Part shown: positions 19,601-28,000 of the stretch, piece by piece | Position numbering within the stretch: the first letter of the stretch is position 1 | How the letters are laid out: each line of letters starts with the position of its first letter | Source of the DNA: Bacteroidales bacterium | Lineage (GTDB): Bacteria > Bacteroidota > Bacteroidia > Bacteroidales > WCHB1-69 | Direction of reading: 5' to 3' | Assembly: GCA_017994425.1 (NCBI GenBank) | Contig: JAGOKS010000003.1 | Span: forward strand, 1-42,854 | DNA: 42,854 bases | Notes under the pieces: model-generated | Told to the model about the DNA's origin: nothing | Seen by the model: only the letters and a program-made list of their open reading frames with translations | Database searches by the model: none | Program-made: the position numbers and the translations under genes

Positions 19601-20461
19601 TTAGACAGAATGTTTTGAAAATAATTTTAACATTTCATCTACATAGGTTTTGGAAACGGGGATATCGGAGATGTTGTTTGTGTCTAATTCTATTTGCAGA
19701 CCATCCTTTTCCTTGCGTAATACTTTCACTTTTTTAAAATTAATCATGTAAGAACGATGGCATCGGATTAATCCACTATCGGGAAATGTATCCTCAATAA
19801 TTTTCAAAGAACTTCGTAAGGTACATTTTGAAAGTTCTTTTTTATTATTCTCGTAATATATATATATGTAATTATTTGCCGATTCTAAATAATAAAGATG
19901 GTCTAATTTAACCGATAAACGCAAATTTCCTTTTTCATCTCTGAAATTAATGAGGTCTTTTGCGCTATTATCAGATATTTCATTATTATTATCTGTTTCT
20001 AATTTTTGTAGTACTTTCTCGTGTTCTTTCAAAGAGAAGTAAAGCCAAAAAATAGTATATGGGATGAGTAAAATTGAAACAGTATAATAAAATGTTCGAG
20101 GTAGTATCTTAAAGAAGTGAGTGTCATTTTCATTGATAGCCCATGCAACAAAAGTACAAGTAATAGTAATGAAAGATATTTCAGCTATCATCCATACTAT
20201 ATAAAACAAATAACTTATGTTATATATTTTTTGTGTTTTGTAAAGTGTTATTCTGCTTATGATTAAAACAATAAAGCCAATAATTACCAGCAAACTCATA
20301 TATAATAACGGTGATTCTTTGCCAATTATATTTTGCCATATTTTTGTACCTCCAAATGGTTTATAAATAAAGATGAATGTAATTGCAAAAAAAGTTACGA
20401 AAAGTAAAAATTTGATAATATTTACTTTTTCCGTTAAGAATCTAGGTGTGTTTTTACTCAT
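19601..20461 (-). CDS. Membrane-anchored LytTR-family transcriptional regulator
   Basis: 286 residues from the ATG at 20461. About four hydrophobic segments (near residues 16-33, 52-74, 82-109 and 123-143) are followed by a short linker and a C-terminal LytTR DNA-binding domain (about 180-281, with YYLESANNYIYIYY and LIRCHRSYMINFKKV). There is no response-regulator receiver domain, so it belongs to the membrane-LytTR type rather than classic AgrA-like regulators. A start 15 codons upstream (20506) is open but would include the -7 element at 20483-20490, so the shorter start is preferred. It is divergent from fabH; three direct repeats in the shared intergenic region are candidate binding sites. 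The signal sensed is unknown. Confidence 0.85.
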   Translation of the reverse strand: MSKNTPRFLTEKVNIIKFLLFVTFFAITFIFIYKPFGGTKIWQNIIGKESPLLYMSLLVIIGFIVLIISRITLYKTQKIYNISYLFYIVWMIAEISFITITCTFVAWAINENDTHFFKILPRTFYYTVSILLIPYTIFWLYFSLKEHEKVLQKLETDNNNEISDNSAKDLINFRDEKGNLRLSVKLDHLYYLESANNYIYIYYENNKKELSKCTLRSSLKIIEDTFPDSGLIRCHRSYMINFKKVKVLRKEKDGLQIELDTNNISDIPVSKTYVDEMLKLFSKHSV

Positions 20462-20482
20462 GTTTATTGTATAAATAGACAG

Positions 20483-20490
20483 CAAAAGTA
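20483..20490 (-). promoter_or_regulatory. Putative promoter of the LytTR gene (-7 TACTTTTG)
   Basis: The minus strand reads TACTTTTG followed by C, 21 bases upstream of the chosen ATG. It is identical to the prfA -7 box. The -33 region is weak. Confidence 0.55.
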
Positions 20491-20545
20491 TATAAAAAAA
20501 TAACAAGAAAACGCTTTTATTAATGAAATATACCTATATTTTGAA

Positions 20546-20594
20546 TTTTATCCCTAAATGTTTATTTTTATCCCATTTACTCTTGTCTTATCCC
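20546..20594. promoter_or_regulatory. Three direct repeats TTTTATCCC at 20-bp period (candidate operator)
   Basis: TTTTATCCC at 20546-20554, the same at 20566-20574, and TCTTATCCC at 20586-20594: three 9-bp units exactly 20 bases apart, on the same face of the helix. The last ends 3 bases before the TTTG of the proposed fabH -33 box, which is an activator-like position. LytTR proteins are known to bind pairs of ~9-bp direct repeats about 21 bp apart, so the divergent LytTR gene is the obvious candidate; that link is inference. Confidence 0.65.
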
Positions 20595-20597
20595 TTT

Positions 20598-20632
20598 TTT
20601 GAAGGCTTGAACAAAAAAAACATTTTTCTTTG
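20598..20632 (+). promoter_or_regulatory. Putative weak fabH promoter
   Basis: TTTG at 20598-20601 and TTTCTTTG at 20625-20632. The latter departs from TAnnTTTG at the conserved A, and the 23-base spacer is slightly long. A suboptimal core next to the triple repeat fits activator-dependent transcription. The leader to the fabH ATG would be about 55 bases. Confidence 0.4.
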
Positions 20633-20693
20633 CAGCACTTGAAAATATAAAATACTTTTTAAGCTTTAAATGTGTAATAAATAAAAATGCATT

Positions 20694-21659
20694 ATGAGAA
20701 TTATTGGAACAGGAAGTGCTTTGCCTTCATTAGTTGTTACTAACGATATGTTAGCGGAGTTTTTAGATACGAGTGATGAATGGATAGTCAGTCGTACAGG
20801 TGTAAAAACAAGAAGAATTATATCTACGGAGTATTTAAAAGATTTAGCTATACAAGCAGCAAAAATTGCTATAGAAGATGCAAAATTAAATCCTTCAGAT
20901 ATTGACTTTTTATTATGTTCTAATCTTGTCAATAGTTATGTAACTCCTTCATTAAGTAGTATTATACAAGGAGATTTAGGGACTACTTGTCCTTGTGTTG
21001 ATTTTAATGCGGCCTGTGCAGGCTTTGTATATGCTTTAGATGTATCGGATGCAATGTTAAAAACAAATAGAGCAAAAAATATATTGATTATATGTGCAGA
21101 AGAACCTTCTCGTATAGTCGATTGGAAGCAACGTGACGCCAGTGTTTTATTTGGCGATGGTGCAGCAGCTATTGTTGTTTCTAATGGAAAAGATGACTTG
21201 AAAGCGGTACATTTGTCTACTACTTCAAATCCGGGAGCTTTGTTTTATCGTCGTAAATTAGAGTATAATCCTTTTGTTAAAAAAGAAGAAGAAACAGCTC
21301 CGTTAATTATGAATGGGCAAGAAGTATTTAGATTTGCTGTTACAGGATCTATCTCAGATATAAATTATATTTTTAATAAAACAGGTTTAACAGCAGATGA
21401 TATAAAATACTTTGTATGTCATCAAGCAAATATTAGAATTATTGACGCCATTCGTCAGCAGGTGAATCAACCGGAAGAAAAATTTCCACATAATCTTGAG
21501 CATTATGGTAATACAGCTTCAGCAAGTATTCCTATTTTATTAGATGAGCTAAACAAACAAAATAAATTAAAGGAGGGAGATTTATTGTTAATGACTGCCT
21601 TTGGTGCAGGTATTACAACCGGAGCTTGTTTACTGTCATGGTCTGAAATAAAAAAATAA
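20694..21659 (+). CDS. fabH: Beta-ketoacyl-ACP synthase III
   Basis: Starts type II fatty-acid synthesis by condensing an acyl-CoA primer with malonyl-ACP. 321 residues, the usual length. The thiolase-fold triad is complete: C108 in DFNAACAGF, H243 in VCHQAN and N273 in YGNTASASIP. The ATG at 20694 gives the expected short N-terminus MRIIGTGSALP. First of three fab genes on the plus strand, 38 bases before fabF. Primer preference (straight versus branched) cannot be read here. Confidence 0.96.
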   Translation: MRIIGTGSALPSLVVTNDMLAEFLDTSDEWIVSRTGVKTRRIISTEYLKDLAIQAAKIAIEDAKLNPSDIDFLLCSNLVNSYVTPSLSSIIQGDLGTTCPCVDFNAACAGFVYALDVSDAMLKTNRAKNILIICAEEPSRIVDWKQRDASVLFGDGAAAIVVSNGKDDLKAVHLSTTSNPGALFYRRKLEYNPFVKKEEETAPLIMNGQEVFRFAVTGSISDINYIFNKTGLTADDIKYFVCHQANIRIIDAIRQQVNQPEEKFPHNLEHYGNTASASIPILLDELNKQNKLKEGDLLLMTAFGAGITTGACLLSWSEIKK

Positions 21660-21697
21660 TTTAGGAGTTAATAAGTAATAACAAGAAAATTAATTAT

Positions 21698-22924
21698 ATG
21701 AAAAGAGTCGTGATTACAGGCATGGGAATTGTTTCCCCAATAGGAAATGATATAACTACGTATTGGAATAATTTAAAAAATGGAATATGCGGCATTGGAG
21801 AAATTACTTCTTTTCCAATAGGAGATTTTCCGGTTAAAATAGCCGGAGAAGTCAAGAATTTTAATCCTGAAGAGTATGGAATTGATAAATCATTAATAAG
21901 AAGGTCAGATTTATTTACACATTATGCATTGGTAGCTTCAAAACAAGCTATGGATGACAGTAAATTGGAAATTGCCCCCGAGCGCTTGGGTGTTTATATA
22001 GGTTCCGGAGTAGGAGGAATACATACATTTTACTCAGAAAGTAAAAAATTATTGGAAAATGGAATGGGATGGGTATCTCCGTTATTTATTCCAACAATGA
22101 TATCAAATATAGCAGCCGGGAATGTGGCTATCTCTTATGGAGCTGAAGGTCCGTGTTTGCCTGTTGTTACAGCATGTGCAACAGGAACTCATTCTATTGG
22201 AGAAGCTTACAGAACTATTAAACATGGGTATGCAGATGCTATCATTGCAGGAGGAACGGAAGCATCGATAGTTCCACTTGCTATTGGAGGATTTGCAAAT
22301 GCTAAAGCATTATCACGAAGCACAGATCCTTTAAGTGCATCCATTCCATTTGATATACGTCGTCAAGGATTTGTGTTAAGTGAAGGTGCCGGTGTATTGA
22401 TATTAGAAGAATATGAACATGCTAAGGCAAGAAATGCAAACATATATGCGGAAGTATGTGGATATGGAAATACTTGTGATGCATATCATTACACAGCTCC
22501 AAGACCTGATGCAACAACTGCAGCTAGAGCCATGAAACTTGCATTGGATGAAGCTCGTTTTACAGATGAAGATATATTATATATCAATGCACACGGAACT
22601 AGTACTCCTTTAAATGATAAAACAGAGACGCTCGCCATTAAAGTAGCTTTGGGTGAAGTAGCTGCAAGAAAAGCAATGATTAGCTCTACTAAATCCATGA
22701 CAGGACATATGTTGGGAGCTGCCGGAGGAGCAGAATTAATTGCCTCTGTTTTAGCTTTACGGGAATCAATTATTCCACCGACAATTGGATTACTTGAACC
22801 GGATCCTGAATGCGATTTAGACTATGTACCCCTGAAAGCTAGAAAAACAAAAATTACTATTGCCATGTCTAATTCACTTGGATTTGGCGGACATAACGGC
22901 AGCATCGTAATACGTAAAATTTAA
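21698..22924 (+). CDS. fabF: Beta-ketoacyl-ACP synthase II-type elongation enzyme
   Basis: Elongating condensing enzyme of type II fatty-acid synthesis, 408 residues. The Cys-His-His triad and accompanying lysine are intact: C160 (VVTACATGTHS), H299 (INAHGTSTPLND), K332 and H337 (STKSMTGHMLG). The C-terminal glycine-rich SNSLGFGGHNGS loop is also present. It lies 38 bases after fabH and 36 before fabZ and is probably co-transcribed. The absence of a neighbouring acpP leaves open that it serves a specialised lipid rather than bulk synthesis. Confidence 0.95.
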   Translation: MKRVVITGMGIVSPIGNDITTYWNNLKNGICGIGEITSFPIGDFPVKIAGEVKNFNPEEYGIDKSLIRRSDLFTHYALVASKQAMDDSKLEIAPERLGVYIGSGVGGIHTFYSESKKLLENGMGWVSPLFIPTMISNIAAGNVAISYGAEGPCLPVVTACATGTHSIGEAYRTIKHGYADAIIAGGTEASIVPLAIGGFANAKALSRSTDPLSASIPFDIRRQGFVLSEGAGVLILEEYEHAKARNANIYAEVCGYGNTCDAYHYTAPRPDATTAARAMKLALDEARFTDEDILYINAHGTSTPLNDKTETLAIKVALGEVAARKAMISSTKSMTGHMLGAAGGAELIASVLALRESIIPPTIGLLEPDPECDLDYVPLKARKTKITIAMSNSLGFGGHNGSIVIRKI

Positions 22925-22960
22925 GATATCTTACGACTTTCAATTATAGTTTTCATAAAC

Positions 22961-23395
22961 ATGAAAAAAGAAGAGATTAAAACGTATATTCCACATCGGG
23001 AACCTATGCTATTGGTAGATGAGATTATTATTGATGAACATAATATTGCGCACGCCTATTACAAAATAAGTGGAGAAGAATTTTTTTTAAAAGGACATTT
23101 TCCCGGTAATCCCATCGTGCCGGGAGTGATACTTTGTGAAATCATGGCTCAATCCTGTTGTTTGTTAATCGGTGATTTGTTAAAAGGAAAAACACCCTTC
23201 TATGCCGGTATTGACAATGTTAGGTTTAAAAAACAAGTGCGACCGGGTGATTTGATAGAAATAACATCAAAAATTACAAATAATAAAGGCTTGATTTTTA
23301 TTGTAGATAGTATTGCTAAAGTCAAAGGTGAGTTATGTGCAAAAGGAACTCTTACCTTTGCTTTGATTGAAAATGAAAAATTAAAAACAAAATAA
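22961..23395 (+). CDS. fabZ: 3-hydroxyacyl-ACP dehydratase, FabZ type
   Basis: Dehydrates 3-hydroxyacyl-ACP to trans-2-enoyl-ACP in the elongation cycle. 144 residues with a single hot-dog domain. The catalytic histidine is H46 in FLKGHFPGNP and the acid is E60 in VPGVILCEIMAQ. It is not fused to LpxC, unlike the LpxC-FabZ fusion found in many Bacteroidota, so a second, fused FabZ may exist elsewhere (inference). Last gene of the fab cluster; the convergent gene ends 3 bases away with no terminator in between. Confidence 0.93.
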   Translation: MKKEEIKTYIPHREPMLLVDEIIIDEHNIAHAYYKISGEEFFLKGHFPGNPIVPGVILCEIMAQSCCLLIGDLLKGKTPFYAGIDNVRFKKQVRPGDLIEITSKITNNKGLIFIVDSIAKVKGELCAKGTLTFALIENEKLKTK

Positions 23396-23398
23396 AAA

Positions 23399-24658
23399 TC
23401 AGGTTTTTTGTTTTTCTTTCTTTGCTGCAGGAAATAAAACATTATTTAAAATTAATCTATATCCTTCAGAATTAGGATATAGATTTAAATCTGTAGGTGG
23501 GTCTCCGACAAAATGTTGATAATCTTCCGGGTCATGACCGGCGAAAAAAGTAAATGTACCTTTACCATATGCTCCATGAATGTATCTCACATCATTAAAG
23601 CCTTTTGATTCGCCTAAAATAGTAATATTAGGTTTTATTATATTTTTATTAAAGGCTGTGGTTTGACCCATAAATCCACGTATGACCTGATAATGATTTT
23701 GACAGAGCATGGTAGGGATAGGGTCCCATTTGGCGGAAAATTCAAAAAGAGTAAAAAAATCATTGTTTCTATTCATTAAATGAGTAGTAGGATTTATATC
23801 AATATTTGAAATCTCATACTCATAAGGATTTGTAGTAATTTTAAAATTCTGGAATGCAAAAGTGTTGTCAAAGTTTAATTTACTTTGTGCGTTAGGATCT
23901 ATGGGATCCCCATCGAAAGGGATATCACAAATATCTATGCCGTCGGCAGCAAGAGCGACATCGTAACTGTCCGGAGCAGAACACATGGCGAACATATATC
24001 CTCCACCTGCAACAAAATCGCGTATCTTTTTAGCAACGGCTAATTTTAAATGAGATACTTTAGTGAAGCCTAATTTGCGAGCCGTAGTTTCGTTTTCTCT
24101 TACATCATTAATATACCATTCTGCGTTCCGATAATTCGCCCAGAATTTTCCATATTGTCCGGTAAAATCTTCATGATGCAAATGCAACCAATCGTAAGTA
24201 GGTAGTATACCACTTATCACTTCTTCGTCGTAAATAACATCATAAGGTATCTCCGCATACGTAAGCACCAAAGTAACAGCATCATCCCAGGGGAGTTTGT
24301 TTTTCGGTGAATAGACGGCAATTTTAGGTGCTTTCGTTAATTTTATTTCATTCATATTTGCATCCGCTTGTGCTATTTCTGAAAGTATAGCAGAAGCTTG
24401 TACATCGGCAATGACTTGATAACTTACACCTCTAATCATACATTCATTCTCAATACTTTGATTGTAATCACATAGAAAACTGCCTCCGCGATAATTTAAT
24501 AACCAACTCATATCGATACCTTTAGTTAATGTCCAGTAAGCGATTCCATAAGCCTTTAAATGATTGCTTTGGGTTTTATCCATGGGAATTAATAAATAAG
24601 ATGCCGAGAGCTTTCCGACCAATAAAAATACAAAAATGAAAATATATATTTTTTTCAT
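23399..24658 (-). CDS. Secreted protein of the family commonly labelled 'asparagine synthetase B' (function unknown)
   Basis: 419 residues with a clear signal peptide (about residues 1-20, ending KLSAS), so it is exported. It belongs to a Bacteroidota family that databases tend to name asparagine synthetase B, but neither the N-terminal Cys glutaminase domain nor the ATP-pyrophosphatase SGGxDS motif of AsnB is present. Instead it shows alternating strand/helix segments: KIAVYSPKN (112-120), WLHLHHEDFTGQYG (157-170), a glycine-rich GGGYMFAMCSAPDS (218-231) with a cysteine in an elbow-like position, and a late GHDPEDYQ. This pattern is reminiscent of class I glutamine-amidotransferase-like or ThuA/DUF4159-like folds. 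That resemblance is inference; no function is assigned. Convergent with fabZ. Confidence 0.8.
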   Translation of the reverse strand: MKKIYIFIFVFLLVGKLSASYLLIPMDKTQSNHLKAYGIAYWTLTKGIDMSWLLNYRGGSFLCDYNQSIENECMIRGVSYQVIADVQASAILSEIAQADANMNEIKLTKAPKIAVYSPKNKLPWDDAVTLVLTYAEIPYDVIYDEEVISGILPTYDWLHLHHEDFTGQYGKFWANYRNAEWYINDVRENETTARKLGFTKVSHLKLAVAKKIRDFVAGGGYMFAMCSAPDSYDVALAADGIDICDIPFDGDPIDPNAQSKLNFDNTFAFQNFKITTNPYEYEISNIDINPTTHLMNRNNDFFTLFEFSAKWDPIPTMLCQNHYQVIRGFMGQTTAFNKNIIKPNITILGESKGFNDVRYIHGAYGKGTFTFFAGHDPEDYQHFVGDPPTDLNLYPNSEGYRLILNNVLFPAAKKEKQKT

Positions 24659-24748
24659 TATTTTTTTATATAAATTTTATTTTTATAACGTTAAAAGAAA
24701 CTATAAATTATCTTGTGGAAAATAAAATACATTTATTAGCTATCATCG

Positions 24749-24756
24749 CAAACTTA
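24749..24756 (-). promoter_or_regulatory. Possible promoter of the secreted 'AsnB-like' gene (-7 TAAGTTTG)
   Basis: The minus strand reads TAAGTTTG followed by C, a consensus TAnnTTTG, 90 bases upstream of the ATG at 24658. No clear -33 box is seen. Confidence 0.4.
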
Positions 24757-24893
24757 ATTTTATTGGCATAATTGTTGTTTATTGCTATCGTCATAATTTA
24801 ATATAAATCACAATATGTTATAAATATATGCATATCAAATTTATAAGTGTTAGAATAGAGATTTAATAAACGATAAACACAGAGAAAATAAAA

Positions 24894-24920
24894 TTTGTTT
24901 ATGAAAAAATTATAATTTTG
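24894..24920 (+). promoter_or_regulatory. Putative G2 promoter (-7 TAATTTTG)
   Basis: TAATTTTG followed by C at 24913-24920 matches the Bacteroidota -7 box. A TTTG at 24894-24897 lies 15 bases upstream, shorter than usual, so the -33 assignment is uncertain. The ATG is 99 bases beyond the -7 box, giving a leader close in length to that of G3. Confidence 0.5.
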
Positions 24921-25019
24921 CATCGGAAATCTTAAGCAATTGTATAAGTGGATTCTACAGATTGCCAAAGAGAGAATATATAATATAAGATTTCGAATCC
25001 ATATTTTAATAAAATAAAA

Positions 25020-28000
25020 ATGAGACGAATAACATTGTTATTAACTATTTTCATGCTTTTTGTTTTTGCTTCAAAAGCGCAATTAGTACAAATTACAAAC
25101 GAAGCCTTTGAAACTACATTAAGCGGCTGGACGATTATACCTTCTACTTCTTGGAAATCAGACACCAATTTAAATGCAGGTGGACAGACTTCCTATCGAG
25201 GGATTGTCCCAATGAGTAACCAAGCAGGAGATACTTCTATCCTTACATCTCCTATTTACAATTTAACTTCTTATCAGTATGTTTGGTTAACTTTTGATCA
25301 AATTTGTAAAGTGTCGGCAAGTGATATTTGTCAAATAGAGTATAGGGAAAATTATATAGGATCTTCTTGGCAAGCCATTCCAACATCTTCTTATCAGGGG
25401 AGTGGGAATTATACAAATGCTCGCTTTAGCCATGAAAGTTATAGCGATTGGCAACCTAATGATTCATTGGCAACACCTACTAATAGTTGGTGGAAGACGG
25501 AACATTTTGATATCTCTGATGAGGTTTCCTACTCTCAAGTTCAATTCAGATTTAAAATCACACGCAGCAGTGTTATTGGAACTTATTTTGTTTATGGATG
25601 GTTGATTGATAATTTCCAAATCAATGCCTCTGTCAATCCGATAGCTCCTCCTATTGTTGAATTTATAACAACTTATAGCGACACGGTTTACAATACCGGT
25701 CCTTTTTTAATCAAAGCCAAAGCAGCTACTCGAACTATTGCTCCTTTGTTAACGCCTACATTATATTATTCCGCTACAATAGGTGGAATGCCTACCAATG
25801 ATTCAATTGTAATGACTGCTATCGAAGGTGATTCGATTTGGACAGCCACCATACCACAACATATTTATGGGACTACTATAAATTATGTAGTTGTGGCTAC
25901 CGATTCGGTAGGGAATACCAATAATGCTAACGGAGGGTTTTATATTAATAGACCTGCCGGAGTAGTTGATAGTAATGCAGTGGCATTACATTACATTGAT
26001 AATCCTATGGAAGGAACGGTTGGAGGAACGCAACCCGTGAAAGTAACTATTAAGAACAAGGGTCTGGATTATTTAGATTCTTGTATTATTAATTGGTCAG
26101 TAAATGGAGTGTTGCAATCGCCGATGGTGTGGAGAGGACATTTATTCGAAGATTTTAACGATACCATTACCTTGGGTTATTATACTCAAAGATATAATTT
26201 GTTCGACACAGTCGTGGTTTGGGTTGGAATGCCAAACGGAGTGCTTGATACTACTACTTCGGATGATACATTAAATGTTGTTTCGTATGGCTGTTATGGT
26301 CCTATTAGCGGTGATTTTATTGTTGGCACAGCCACCGGAGCGGATGTCCCAAGTATAAATGATGCTTTTTTCATCGGATCTGTTTGTGGTGTTAGTGGTG
26401 ATGTTACCTTGAAGCTGCAAAACGGCACCTATGTTGAAAATTGGGATTTTACCGATTTAGCGGATGTTATGGGTAATTATACCCTTACCATTACTTCTTT
26501 AAGCGGTAACAGGGACAGTGTGATTCTTAAACCGACTTCAGGTGTTGGAATTACCTTAAATAATACAAATAATTTTATTGTTAAAGATATTACTATTGAT
26601 AATACTAGTAATAATGATTACGGTATGCAATTTACCGGTACCGCCGATAACGTTGAAATCAGAAATATACATTTTATAGGAGATAAAACCGGAACTACGG
26701 CTGCTACATCTCCTGCCCCCATCTATAAAGGGTCAAGTACCGGACTTGTGGATGATGTTCGTTTTATCGGGAATACAATTGAAGGGGGTTATTATGGTAT
26801 TTATTTTTACGGGGGAACAGGAACCTCTGCTTATGGCACCAATGTGATTTTTGATAGCAATATGGTTTTTGATCAATATTATTACGCAACTTATTTCTAT
26901 TATACCGATTTTACAAGCGTTTCTTATAATTCCATTTATTCAAGAACTTTAAATGCTGCTACAACTTGGTATGGTTTACGTTTATATAACTGTGATTTTG
27001 TTGCCAATGCAAATAGGATTCATGGTAAAATATCAATTGCATCTTTTTACGGAGTCTATTTTTATAATTCAGGAAATGCTTTAAATCCGTCCTTATTCAC
27101 AAATAATGAAGTAATAGGGATTACGAGTAGTACATATTACGGTATATATTCAGGATCAACGAGTTTTGTTGATATTATAAATAATAGTATACATATGTCT
27201 GGAAGCGGTGCTTCAAGAAATATTTATATTGCCAATAGCACCGGTGCTAATTATACAATTAAAAATAATTTATTGGTTAATACATCTTCCGGTTATCCGA
27301 TTTATTTTTCAGGTTCCACAACTCCTTTCACTTCCGATTATAATTGCTTGTATGGCAGTTCCAATGTTGGATATATTACTTCGGCTCGTACATCCTTATC
27401 TGCTTGGCAATCGGCTACCGGACAAGATGCTAATTCCATCAGTGTGAATCCTTCTTTTGTTGATGTTACAACTGATTTAAAATTAACAAACTATACCGGT
27501 TTTGATTGTAATATGGTTCCGAATGTTAACCATGATTTGGTAGGAACGATTAGAACCTTACGTACTTTCATGGGATGTTATACGGCTCCTTTGGTAAGTT
27601 CGAATGGAGCTATTACAGAAATCCTACATTTGGATATGCCTGCTCATATGGGTGATACAAGTTTATTGGAAGTAGTATTCTTAAATGCCGGTTTAGATAC
27701 CATTCAAGCTGCCACCATTAATTGGAGTATAAACAATGTTTTACAACCAACTGTTAATTGGACCGGAAGCCTTGCTTCTCAAAAATTTGATACCTTAAGT
27801 TTGGGTAGTATAATCTATCAAAATGGTTTTAATTATGTTGATGTGTGGTTAAGCGGAATCGGTGCATTAACCGATAGTGTTTCTTATGATGATTCATTGC
27901 AAGTTTATTCTTTTGCTTGTTATGATTCGTTAAGCGGTGATTTTATTGTCGGTAAATATTCAGGAGCGGATGTTCAAACTCTCAATGATGCTGTGTATAT

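Larger units (their letters stand above)
24659..25019. other. AT-rich divergent intergenic region upstream of G2
   Basis: 361 bases without a gene. It contains the minus-strand -7 candidate at 24749, an AT-only inverted repeat (TTATAAAT at 24818-24825 with ATTTATAA at 24839-24846) and the G2 promoter at 24913. The last ~30 bases resemble the sequence just before the G3 start. No RNA gene recognised. Confidence 0.6.

Noticed and set aside
20462..20506. Upstream start for the LytTR gene
   Set aside because: It would place the -7 promoter element (20483-20490) inside the coding region; the ATG at 20461 begins a more typical N-terminus.
23399..24658. Asparagine synthetase function
   Set aside because: There is no N-terminal catalytic Cys, no SGGxDS-type ATP site, and a signal peptide is present.
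24818..24846. Inverted repeat upstream of G2 as an operator
   Set aside because: It is composed only of A and T in an AT-rich region; chance is a sufficient explanation.
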